A DNA stretch of 64,000 nt, taken from Affinundibacterium seohonense (GTDB lineage: Bacteria; Pseudomonadota; Gammaproteobacteria; Burkholderiales; Burkholderiaceae_D). Within the stretch, counting starts at the first letter, position 1, and every line of letters begins with the position of its first letter. The DNA is taken from NCBI RefSeq assembly GCF_014284305.1, contig NZ_JACOFW010000014.1:52773-116772 (forward strand). Direction: 5' to 3'. The notes under the pieces are model-generated. The model was not told the DNA's origin, did no database searches, and was given only the letters and a program-made list of their open reading frames with translations. Of the stretch, positions 1 through 7,881 are shown in pieces. Both the position numbers and the translations under genes were made by a program.

Positions 1-45
1 TAAGGGTTAATCAGGCTTGCTCGTCGCAAACTTGATGCAGTAATG

Positions 46-79
46 AAAAACCCCAATCTGTTAAGATTGGGGTTTTTTT
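46..79 (+). terminator. Rho-independent terminator of an upstream gene
   Basis: A perfect 9-bp stem (CCCCAATCT / AGATTGGGG) with a 4-base loop is preceded by an A-run and followed by a run of seven T. It should end a plus-strand transcript whose gene lies left of the window. Confidence 0.85.
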
Positions 80-251
80 ATGCTTGCAGAGCTCGTGGTT
101 TGTAAAGTTGTTTTGGCATCATTTGTCGCTTATTTGTGTGAACCTTGCTTGTTAAAAATTGCGTGCCAAATGAAACTTAAAGCCTGACTAGTAAGGTCTA
201 ATAAACGATTTTCAATGGATTTCCCCCAGCGAAAATAACAGGCTATAAAAC
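80..251. other. Intergenic stretch, nothing recognised
   Basis: Together with the flanking terminators this makes up the first 330 bases, which contain no convincing gene. I see no RNA gene or repeat here. Confidence 0.5.
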
Positions 252-281
252 AAAAAGCCCTCGCGTTGAGCGAGGGCTTTT
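252..281 (-). terminator. Terminator of the first TonB-dependent receptor gene
   Basis: An 8-bp stem GCCCTCGC / GCGAGGGC with a 5-base loop is flanked by A-run and T-run, so it can work in both directions. It lies about 50 bases past the stop of the minus-strand receptor gene. Confidence 0.8.
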
Positions 282-330
282 CAATTTAATGGATGTTGAT
301 AACTTAGGTGTTATTAAGTTATCAAATCAA

Positions 331-3192
331 TTAAAACTTGATGTTACCAGTCATGTACACCGTGCGGCCTAATGGATCAGTATAGCGACCATCGTAGCCA
401 ACTTGATTACCACCACCGGTGTTGCGGATAGATAATGGTGGGTCTTGGTTGAGCAAATTGCGAACACCTGCGGTTAAGGTCAAGTTCTTCGACGCATTTG
501 CTTTGATTTGCCAATCAAGTGTCAGGTATTTCTTTACGCTTCTTTCTAAGCCAGCTAAGCCACCGATTGAACCATCTTCATTGACGAAACGCAATTGCGA
601 ATCAGAAGCATTGATGACTTTATCTCTGTAGCCTGAACGATAGTTCATAGTCAATGAGTTAGAAATCATGTCACTGGATTTCAGAGAGAAAACCATGCGA
701 GAAATGACCTTGAACACGACATTATCTGATGAATCAAAACGGCCAACACTTTTCTCTAAGCCAACACCTGGTACATCTTGTTCCGCTTTGAGCATGTATG
801 TACCAGACCAATTGACAGACAAAGCACCGAGTGGCGTGGCAGTTCTGTACGTACTATCCCAGTCAATACCTTGGTAGTGAGATGTTGCCAAATTCACTGG
901 GGATAACTGGGCAACAATCACTTTTGAGCCTTGAATTGGATCAAAATACAATTGGATGTACTTGTCTGCCAGAGCCGGTGTAGTGTAAATCTGATCTTGT
1001 GACAATGATTGGATCTGGTTCTTCAACTTCACATCCCACCAGTCAAAGCCAACAGTCAAGCTCTTCATTGGTTCGAAGCGGATGCCAAATGCCATTTGGT
1101 TGGATTCTTCAGCCTTCAAGCCAGTAGAACCTTTATTTGCATTGCCTTTGGTTAACAAACCATATTCCTGAGCACCGCGGCAGTATGGGAAGCGGTAATC
1201 AGTTGGATTCGTGATCGGGCATGGAAAGAAGCTTGATGAGCCAGCGTTTTTCACAGGATCAGCAATATTGTTCATGGTCGGTGCTTTGAAGCCTGTACCA
1301 TAAGATGCACGCAATAACACTGTTTCTGTTGGTTGGAAACGGGCAGATAACTTGTAAGTTGCCTTGGATACGGCATTGCCAACTTCACCAGCTGCTGCAG
1401 CACTACCATCTGTATTGTAAGTGGTATTGTTTTTCTTTACAGCGTCATAGCTATCGTAACGTACCGCAGCTGTAACATCCAAGTTCTTGATCACTGGCAT
1501 TAGCATTTCACCGAATGCACCCCAACTTTGACGCGTTGCGTCCAAATCTTGAGCCCCAGTACCGCCACCGATTTGCGTGTCCGTCCAAGATTTATCTGGA
1601 TTCTGCGGGCCAGGGCCTTTAGAAATTGAGCTGTATTGATCTTGGTAAGATTGTTTGGTGAAATCAATACCCATACCTAAGGAAGCTGCTCCGCCAGCCA
1701 TCGAAAACATTTCTTTCGAAGTGTTAGCACTTAATACGTCAATTTTAGACTTTGTCGTCAATAAATTCTGGTTTAGAACAGCTGGAGCTAAGATTGCTGA
1801 CGCATTTGGGTTCATGATAAACGGGTTAAATGCACCAGATTTAACTAGTGCATTAAATTTATTCGAGCTCATGTAGCCTGATACAGCCTGATCTGTCTGC
1901 GTATTTTCAGAATGGGTATAGCTTGCTTTGTAATCCCAGCCTGCAATGTTGCTATCCATTCCTAAAACTAAGTGATTCGCATCTGTTTTGTATTCGTCAG
2001 CGCGGCCACCTGCGTCATACGCGCGGAAATAAAAGAAAGCATCTGTCAGCTCAGATGCCTTGACGCCACGTGCAGTCAACATTGGGACTACAGTTGTGTT
2101 ATACGCGCCGATATAATTCTGATTGACCGTTTTTACCTTAGTAATTGGATCCGTACTAAAAATTGTCAAAGGCTGAGCAGGCGCGGCGTATTGTGCACGA
2201 TTAGTGAATTTAGAAAGCACTGCTTCACCGAACAACGTGGTTTCGCTGCTTAATTTCCAGCTACCATTTGCGAATATACTATCGCGCGTAGTTTTGGGAA
2301 TTAAATCGACTGTCGCTGCATAGTCATAGCGGCAGAACTCGCCACGCTGAAAGGTATTTGGACCGTTACATTTACCCGTTTTGATAAAGTCAGGTGAGAA
2401 CGCATCAAGATCGGAGTCGAAGACGGCAGGAATAGAGTTAATACTTGTTTGGAAGATTGCGTATTTTTCACCACCTTCGTTAAAGCGCTTTACACCTGAC
2501 TTCGCGAAATCTCTTTGAGTCGCTTTCAGAGCATCTTGTTCATCATGTGCGTATGAAACCTGCAAGTTGTAGCCATCGGTTGTCAGATCGCCGAAACCTT
2601 TTGAAATCGAGAAGTTGGTGCTACGTCCGCCACTCTCTTGAGGTGAATTTAAGGTTGCTTCAACTACGAAATCTTGTTGATTTTTCTTTAAAATGAAATT
2701 GATTACGCCAGCGATCGCGTCTGAGCCATATAAAGTCGATGCACCATCCGTCAAGATCTCAACACGTTCTACAGCCGAGAGGGGAATGCTGGCCAAATTG
2801 ACTGCGCTGCCTGTACCGTACGGTGCCATACGACGGCCATTCAGTAATACCAGTGTGTAGGCAGTACCAATTGCGTGGATGGATGCTGTTTGCACGCCAC
2901 TGCCGCCACCATTCACGGAGGCAGATGACGTAATAAAACCTTGCATAGCAGGTAAAGCTGCGACTAAGTCAGCAACATTAGTAACACCGCTTTGCTCAAT
3001 ATCTTTACGACTTAAAGTCTGAACAGGTAATGCGCCTTCTTTAGCGATACGCTTAATAGACGAGCCCGTAATTTCAATACGTTGTGGTGCAGTGTCTTGT
3101 GCAAATGCTGGTTGAGCGAGTATACCAGCCCCCATTGCTACGCCGCCAATGAACATCAGGCGTACGGAACGGGATAACATTTTTTCTACCAT
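331..3192 (-). CDS. TonB-dependent outer membrane receptor
   Basis: Large outer-membrane gated channel that would import an unknown substrate (peptide, sugar or siderophore) using TonB energy. The 953-residue product begins with a signal peptide ending near PAFAQ. Next comes the segment RIEITGSSIKR typical of Caulobacter/Burkholderiales receptors. The plug domain follows (about residues 55-170, with LLNGRRMAPYG and ERVEILTDGASTLYGSDAIAG), then a long beta-barrel ending in the aromatic C-terminus GNIKF. The start at 3192 is chosen because GGAGGA lies 8 bases before it; an ATG at 3207 would place that ribosome site inside the gene. No tonB, exbB or transport partner is adjacent, so the substrate cannot be named. 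A second receptor of the same style lies at 7882-10839. Confidence 0.9.
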   Translation of the reverse strand: MVEKMLSRSVRLMFIGGVAMGAGILAQPAFAQDTAPQRIEITGSSIKRIAKEGALPVQTLSRKDIEQSGVTNVADLVAALPAMQGFITSSASVNGGGSGVQTASIHAIGTAYTLVLLNGRRMAPYGTGSAVNLASIPLSAVERVEILTDGASTLYGSDAIAGVINFILKKNQQDFVVEATLNSPQESGGRSTNFSISKGFGDLTTDGYNLQVSYAHDEQDALKATQRDFAKSGVKRFNEGGEKYAIFQTSINSIPAVFDSDLDAFSPDFIKTGKCNGPNTFQRGEFCRYDYAATVDLIPKTTRDSIFANGSWKLSSETTLFGEAVLSKFTNRAQYAAPAQPLTIFSTDPITKVKTVNQNYIGAYNTTVVPMLTARGVKASELTDAFFYFRAYDAGGRADEYKTDANHLVLGMDSNIAGWDYKASYTHSENTQTDQAVSGYMSSNKFNALVKSGAFNPFIMNPNASAILAPAVLNQNLLTTKSKIDVLSANTSKEMFSMAGGAASLGMGIDFTKQSYQDQYSSISKGPGPQNPDKSWTDTQIGGGTGAQDLDATRQSWGAFGEMLMPVIKNLDVTAAVRYDSYDAVKKNNTTYNTDGSAAAAGEVGNAVSKATYKLSARFQPTETVLLRASYGTGFKAPTMNNIADPVKNAGSSSFFPCPITNPTDYRFPYCRGAQEYGLLTKGNANKGSTGLKAEESNQMAFGIRFEPMKSLTVGFDWWDVKLKNQIQSLSQDQIYTTPALADKYIQLYFDPIQGSKVIVAQLSPVNLATSHYQGIDWDSTYRTATPLGALSVNWSGTYMLKAEQDVPGVGLEKSVGRFDSSDNVVFKVISRMVFSLKSSDMISNSLTMNYRSGYRDKVINASDSQLRFVNEDGSIGGLAGLERSVKKYLTLDWQIKANASKNLTLTAGVRNLLNQDPPLSIRNTGGGNQVGYDGRYTDPLGRTVYMTGNIKF

Positions 3193-3985
3193 GTTGAATT
3201 CCTCCATTGATTGAACGACAAAATTAGCTTTTAAAACGTTTTCTTGATTGCTTTTTTAAAAACTTTACGAGTAATGCTTCCAAAGTTTGGTTAACTTTTG
3301 GTTAATCATTGCTTTCAATTTGAAAACTGGACAGTGGCAGAATTTTAAGCTCATGCTCTGCGAAATGTGGTTTTAAGAAAGTATTATCTAATTAACCTTG
3401 AAAAACATTCACCATGAATGAGAACATTCGATCCCAGTAGGTGTCAAGCTAGGAGGTGACTTTGAAAAGTTTGGAAATATCACTTTCGATAAATGCCAGA
3501 CTAATACCAGTTGCCTTTTTGGTCATCACGTTAAATTGGTGGCGGGAAACCTGAATCAATGGCGGTGGGATGTGAAGACTTTTAATTCGTTTTTTTTGCT
3601 GCTCTGCAGAAGAATATTCTACTGCGGAGCCATTAGTACCCTCGAAATTCTCTTATCAAAATCGGCAGAATCGCTTGATAAAAAAAATTGCAAACCGGTA
3701 AGTGATTGTAGCCATAAATTGTTTTTAATCTTAACTAAAATGCATCCAAAGATACTTATCGAAGTTCTCTTTTTCTGCAGCTTTTTTACAACATTTTCTC
3801 GTTGTTTTAGACAGTGAATTGTGTTTTTTAAAATTCATTGCGATATCGCCAGTCATTCACTTTTCAGCGGTCAAGAAGGCGCTGCACCATTTAGTGGTCT
3901 CGAGCCTAGCCGATTTCAAGATGCTCCTCCATGAAATCAATCGTAGCTAACGCCAGACGTACTTGAGTGAAATAATTGGTCGTAT
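3193..3985. other. Long intergenic region, no gene recognised
   Basis: Nearly 800 bases separate the receptor start from the kynA stop. Short open frames exist (for example 3536-3817 on the plus strand) but their predicted proteins show no family features and no ribosome site. The receptor promoter should be in the part next to 3200-3350, which is AT-rich. I see no terminator with a clear T-run for kynA. Confidence 0.5.
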
Positions 3986-4843
3986 TTACAACTCAGTCCG
4001 AATCGAAAAAAGCTCAGGAAACAACACCACATCGAGCATCTTGCGCAGATAACTCACCCCAGCAGTGCCACCAGTACCGGTTTTAAAACCAATAATTCTT
4101 TCAACGGTCGTGACATGGCGGAAACGCCAGATGCGGAATGCAGTTTCCATGTCGACTAGTTTTTCAGCTAGTTCATAAAATGCCCAGTGTTGTTCAGGGG
4201 CTTGATATACCTGCTGCCATGCCAGTTTGACGGATTCGTTTGGAGCAACTGTCTTGGTCCAATCTAATTGCAGGCGTTCGGCATCGATCTTGAAGCCATT
4301 GCGGGCTAAATACATGATCGTCTCATCGTAAATTGATGGCGATGTTAGCGCGGCTTCTAAGCTAGCGTGTGCCTCTGGGGCTTTTTCGTGAACTTGTAAA
4401 AGGGTAGCGTTCTTATTGCCGAGTAAATATTCCAGCTCACGATACTGGTGCGATTGAAAGCCTGAAGAATTGCCTAAATAAGGGCGTATCGCGGTGTATT
4501 CGCTAGGGGTCATGGTTGCTAGTACATCCCAGGCATGTACCAATTGATCCATGATGCGCGCGACTCGCGACAGCATCTTGAAGGCCGGAGGTAAATCACC
4601 CACGCGAATTTGTTGGCGTACAGCATGTAGTTCATGCAGCATCAGTTTGATCCACAGCTCACTGGTTTGATGTTGGATGATAAATAACATCTCATTGTGA
4701 TTAGGTGAGAGTGGATGCTGAGCTGAGAGGATTTGTTCCAGCCCGAGGTAATCACCGTAACTCATGTCTTTAGTGAAATCGAGTTTGGCACCATGCCAGG
4801 ACATTGGGCATTTGCCTTGGTTTTGTGGATTATCGTTTGTCAT
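3986..4843 (-). CDS. kynA: Tryptophan 2,3-dioxygenase
   Basis: Cytoplasmic heme enzyme opening the indole ring of L-tryptophan to N-formylkynurenine, the first step of the kynurenine pathway. The 285-residue product carries the family signatures [17 protein letters not shown] (about 55-71, with the active-site His58), [28 protein letters not shown], and the C-terminal [19 protein letters not shown] with the predicted axial heme ligand His243. The open frame continues upstream into kynU, but the ATG at 4843 gives the normal family length and N-terminus. It lies 52 bases after the kynU stop on the same strand, so the two are probably co-transcribed. Confidence 0.96.
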   Translation of the reverse strand: MTNDNPQNQGKCPMSWHGAKLDFTKDMSYGDYLGLEQILSAQHPLSPNHNEMLFIIQHQTSELWIKLMLHELHAVRQQIRVGDLPPAFKMLSRVARIMDQLVHAWDVLATMTPSEYTAIRPYLGNSSGFQSHQYRELEYLLGNKNATLLQVHEKAPEAHASLEAALTSPSIYDETIMYLARNGFKIDAERLQLDWTKTVAPNESVKLAWQQVYQAPEQHWAFYELAEKLVDMETAFRIWRFRHVTTVERIIGFKTGTGGTAGVSYLRKMLDVVLFPELFSIRTEL

Positions 4844-4895
4844 AATATCGTCGAGCTTTCGAGAAGAATTTTTATTAGAACTTTTTAGTGGCAAC

Positions 4896-6152
4896 TCAAG
4901 TGACTGTATGTCTCTGAATGTTGGCATCATAAGTTTTTTGGTCGAGGATTTCTTGCAAGATCTCCACCGCGTCCCAAACCTCGGCGTAGCTGGTATAGAG
5001 CGGGGTAAAGCCAAAGCGCATGATGCCCGGCTCACGATAGTCGCCTACAACGCCACGCGCTATCAACGCTTGAATCACCGCATATGCGTGTGCATGAGTG
5101 AAGCTGACATGACTACCTCGTTGCGCATGATGGCGTGGTGTCACCAGTCCGAGCTGATGGCGGGCACAGCGGGCTTCAACTAGCTGGATAAACAAGTCAG
5201 TCAACGCCAAGGATTTTTGCCGTACAGCCGCCATCGTTGTTTTGCCAAATATCGTTAAACCAGACTCAATCATCGCCAGCGAGACAATCGGCTGCGTTCC
5301 ACAGAGTGCCCGCCGTATGTCGGGCGTGGCAGTGAACGAGGCTTGCATGGCAAACGGCGCTGCATGCCCCCACCATCCTGTGAGTGGGTGATGAAATTGG
5401 GCTTGATGGCGTTGTGGAACCCAAATAAACGCGGGTGCACCCGGGCCACCGTTGAGATATTTGTAGCAGCAGCCCACGGCGAAGTCGGCATTGGCTTGAT
5501 GTAAATCGACTTCAACAGCCCCCGCTGAGTGCGCCAGATCCCATAGACAGAGTGCGCCTTGTGCATGTGCTAATACGGTGATCTTTGCCATGTCATGTAA
5601 TGCGCCAGTACGATAGTTCACATGCGTGAGCATCACTAAGGCAGTGTCGTGCTTGATCGCACTCGCCAATTCGTCGGGTGAGTCAATCAGATGCAAGCGA
5701 TAACCGCGATCTAACCACTTTGTTAGACCTTCAGCCATGTAAATATCGGTTGGGAAATTGCTGCGCTCGGTAATGATGACTTTGCGCGTTTCGGCATCCG
5801 ATTTTTGCGCTTGTAGATGTAAAGCGGCGGCGATGGCCTTGAATAAGTTAATGGAAGTCGAGTCAGTAATGACCACTTCTTCCGCTTTGGCACCGATCAA
5901 TGGCGCCAATAAATTGCCTAAACGTGAAGGCAGATCAAACCAGCCAGCCTTGTTCCAACTCTTGATCAGATCATTGCCCCATTCTTCTTGAATCACATGT
6001 CGCGCACGTTCAAATGCTGCTTTGGGTTGTGCGCCCAAAGAGTTGCCATCAAGGTAGATCATGCCTGTTGGAAGATGAAATTCGGTGCGCAAGCTGGCCA
6101 GGGCATCCTGAGCATCGAGCGTTTCGCAGTAGGGGCGGTCAATGTTGGTCAT
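4896..6152 (-). CDS. kynU: Kynureninase
   Basis: PLP-dependent hydrolase that cleaves kynurenine to anthranilate and alanine. The 418-residue fold-type I protein has [10 protein letters not shown] near the N-terminus (about 31-40), the PLP phosphate-contacting region [11 protein letters not shown] (about 95-105), [11 protein letters not shown] (about 202-212, PLP-binding Asp), and [11 protein letters not shown] with the Schiff-base lysine K231. Length is normal for bacterial KynU. It is the first gene of a kynU-kynA unit and diverges from the Lrp/AsnC regulator across 137 bases. An arylformamidase gene (kynB), usual in such operons, is not present here. Confidence 0.96.
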   Translation of the reverse strand: MTNIDRPYCETLDAQDALASLRTEFHLPTGMIYLDGNSLGAQPKAAFERARHVIQEEWGNDLIKSWNKAGWFDLPSRLGNLLAPLIGAKAEEVVITDSTSINLFKAIAAALHLQAQKSDAETRKVIITERSNFPTDIYMAEGLTKWLDRGYRLHLIDSPDELASAIKHDTALVMLTHVNYRTGALHDMAKITVLAHAQGALCLWDLAHSAGAVEVDLHQANADFAVGCCYKYLNGGPGAPAFIWVPQRHQAQFHHPLTGWWGHAAPFAMQASFTATPDIRRALCGTQPIVSLAMIESGLTIFGKTTMAAVRQKSLALTDLFIQLVEARCARHQLGLVTPRHHAQRGSHVSFTHAHAYAVIQALIARGVVGDYREPGIMRFGFTPLYTSYAEVWDAVEILQEILDQKTYDANIQRHTVT

Positions 6153-6289
6153 GTCATCGAATTATTGAGTCAAAGAGCTAAGTATTTTATGTCGAAATTG
6201 AGGGTGAGTAATTGCAAATTTCTTTGCTAATGACAGATTAATTCGAATAATATGTCGTTTTAGTGGGAAAAATTGACGGAAAAATTCAT

Positions 6290-6763
6290 ATGCAACTCGA
6301 TCCTATTGATTTGAAGATTTTGCAGTTATTGCAGTCTGATGGACGTATCAGCAATCAAGATTTGGCGGAAAAAGTATTTCTCTCGCCATCCTCCTGTTTG
6401 CGGCGAGTGCGTGCTTTGGAGGAAAGTGGCGTGATTAGCCATTACCGTGCAGTGCTCGATACCAATGTTTTAGGACTGGAAGTTGATGCTTTTGTGCAGG
6501 TCACAATGCGGCGTGATGTCGAACAATGGCATGAGAATTTTTCTAAGGCTTTGCAAAGTTGGCCGGAAGTGGTCGGCTCTTACATTATCACTGGTGAAGC
6601 AAATTATTTGCTGCGAGTGCGCGCACGTAATTTGAAGCACTATTCGGCTTTCGTGCTCGATCGATTATATAAAACTGCAGGTGTGCTCGATATTCGTTCA
6701 AACATTGTGCTGCAAACTTTAAAAGAAAGTAGCGGACTAGCGCCAGAATTATTGAGTGAATAA
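6290..6763 (+). CDS. Lrp/AsnC family regulator, probably of the kyn genes
   Basis: Transcription regulator with an N-terminal winged helix-turn-helix (LKILQLLQSDGRISNQDLAE, then SPSSCLRRVRALEESGVI) and a C-terminal ligand-binding RAM domain (WPEVVGSYIITGEANYLLRV). Divergent placement next to kynUA matches the known KynR arrangement in Pseudomonas and Ralstonia relatives, where kynurenine activates the regulator; that assignment here is inference from position. ATG at 6290 is preferred because GACGGA lies 9 bases before it; the frame could also begin at GTG 6263, adding nine residues. Confidence 0.9.
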   Translation: MQLDPIDLKILQLLQSDGRISNQDLAEKVFLSPSSCLRRVRALEESGVISHYRAVLDTNVLGLEVDAFVQVTMRRDVEQWHENFSKALQSWPEVVGSYIITGEANYLLRVRARNLKHYSAFVLDRLYKTAGVLDIRSNIVLQTLKESSGLAPELLSE

Positions 6764-6893
6764 ATTTGCAGGTGATTAAATAAAAGTAAACGAGGTGGAT
6801 AATTTATCTCGTTGTTCTAAGTCGCAAGAATTGACTAAACTACGATGTGTTGCAATTTCTGTTTTCCTCTATCTATCCTGAATGTTTTGCCTT

Positions 6894-7520
6894 ATGAATT
6901 TATCTGATTACTTCACTGAGTTTCCATTCATTGCCATTTTGCGTGGCATCCAAAGTCATGAATGTGTTGCGGTTGGAGAGACCTTGGTGCAAGTTGGATT
7001 TCGTTGTATCGAAGTGCCGATGAATTCGCCGAATGCGGTCGACAGCATAAGACTTTTGGCGAATCATTTGCCATCCACTTGCCTGGTCGGTGCTGGTACG
7101 GTGATGAGTGAAACGCAGGTGGAACAAGTTTATCAAGCAGGTGGAAGGTTGATCGTCATGCCGCACGCCGATATTGCGGTGATTCGCGCAGCTAAACAAC
7201 GTGGCATGATTTGCACTCCCGGTGTCGCAACTCTGACCGAAGCCTTTTCCGCTTTGGCCCATGGTGCAGATGCGCTTAAATTATTTCCCGCTGAGAGCGT
7301 TCCCCCGTCGGTGTTAAAAGCTTGGCGTTCTGTGTTGCCTGCCGCGACGATATGTTTACCGGTGGGCGGTGTTCAGCCCCTGGGTATGGCAGACTATTTG
7401 CGGGTTGGAGCGAATGGTTTTGGGCTTGGTTCGAATCTATATCAGGCTGGTGATAGTGTAGATCAAGTTAACATTAAAGCTCAGGCATATGCTACGGCGT
7501 GGCGCACTCAGACTCGCTGA
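6894..7520 (+). CDS. dgoA: 2-dehydro-3-deoxy-6-phosphogalactonate aldolase
   Basis: Class I aldolase of the KDPG/KDPGal family, splitting 2-keto-3-deoxy-6-phosphogalactonate into pyruvate and glyceraldehyde 3-phosphate. About 208 residues, one TIM barrel. Visible motifs are FIAILRGI near the N-terminus, CIEVPMNSP (where Glu sits in the catalytic position), LVGAGTV, and the Schiff-base lysine in ADALKLFPAE. LKLFPAE favours the galactonate branch over Eda, which usually has FKFFPAE. No galactonate dehydratase, kinase or transporter gene is beside it, so it is an isolated pathway gene. The start is uncertain: an in-frame ATG also lies at 6882, and neither has a strong ribosome site. Confidence 0.85.
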   Translation: MNLSDYFTEFPFIAILRGIQSHECVAVGETLVQVGFRCIEVPMNSPNAVDSIRLLANHLPSTCLVGAGTVMSETQVEQVYQAGGRLIVMPHADIAVIRAAKQRGMICTPGVATLTEAFSALAHGADALKLFPAESVPPSVLKAWRSVLPAATICLPVGGVQPLGMADYLRVGANGFGLGSNLYQAGDSVDQVNIKAQAYATAWRTQTR

Positions 7521-7881
7521 TGCCTTCCAATTCAATCTGAAGTCGTATTGATTTTTCATGCAAATTTCCTGCGCGTATTTTGCTGGTGTCCTCTCTTAGA
7601 GTGACGCTCAGTTATGCTGTTCGCGTGCCATTCCTCGTTCGATTTCTTTTAAATTCTCGTTGCGTCACTCATAAAATTTTACTTGATGTGCGCTCAATTA
7701 TTTGTCGCTGTTGGCTTTTTCTAATCCCATTTATTCTTTGACTTGTCGGCACTTTATCCATGCTTGCCACATTTTGCATTGATGACTTCAAGGTGATCTA
7801 CCGGATTCACTCAAGCGCGATCATCGAATGCATTCAACATACTGACGACAAGTTTTTTGCAATTATAAATAGGAGATTAAA
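7521..7881. other. Upstream region of the second TonB-dependent receptor
   Basis: About 360 bases with no gene. It presumably holds the receptor promoter and a long leader. No Fur-box-like or other operator palindrome was recognised. A clear ribosome site AGGAGA lies just before the ATG at 7882. Confidence 0.5.

Noticed and set aside
3536..3817. Open frame of 93 codons in the gap before kynA
   Set aside because: No ribosome site, no family features and phenylalanine/cysteine-rich low-complexity translation; probably chance.
4844..5035. N-terminal extension of tryptophan dioxygenase overlapping kynU
   Set aside because: The extension is out-of-frame kynU sequence; the ATG at 4843 gives the normal family N-terminus and length.
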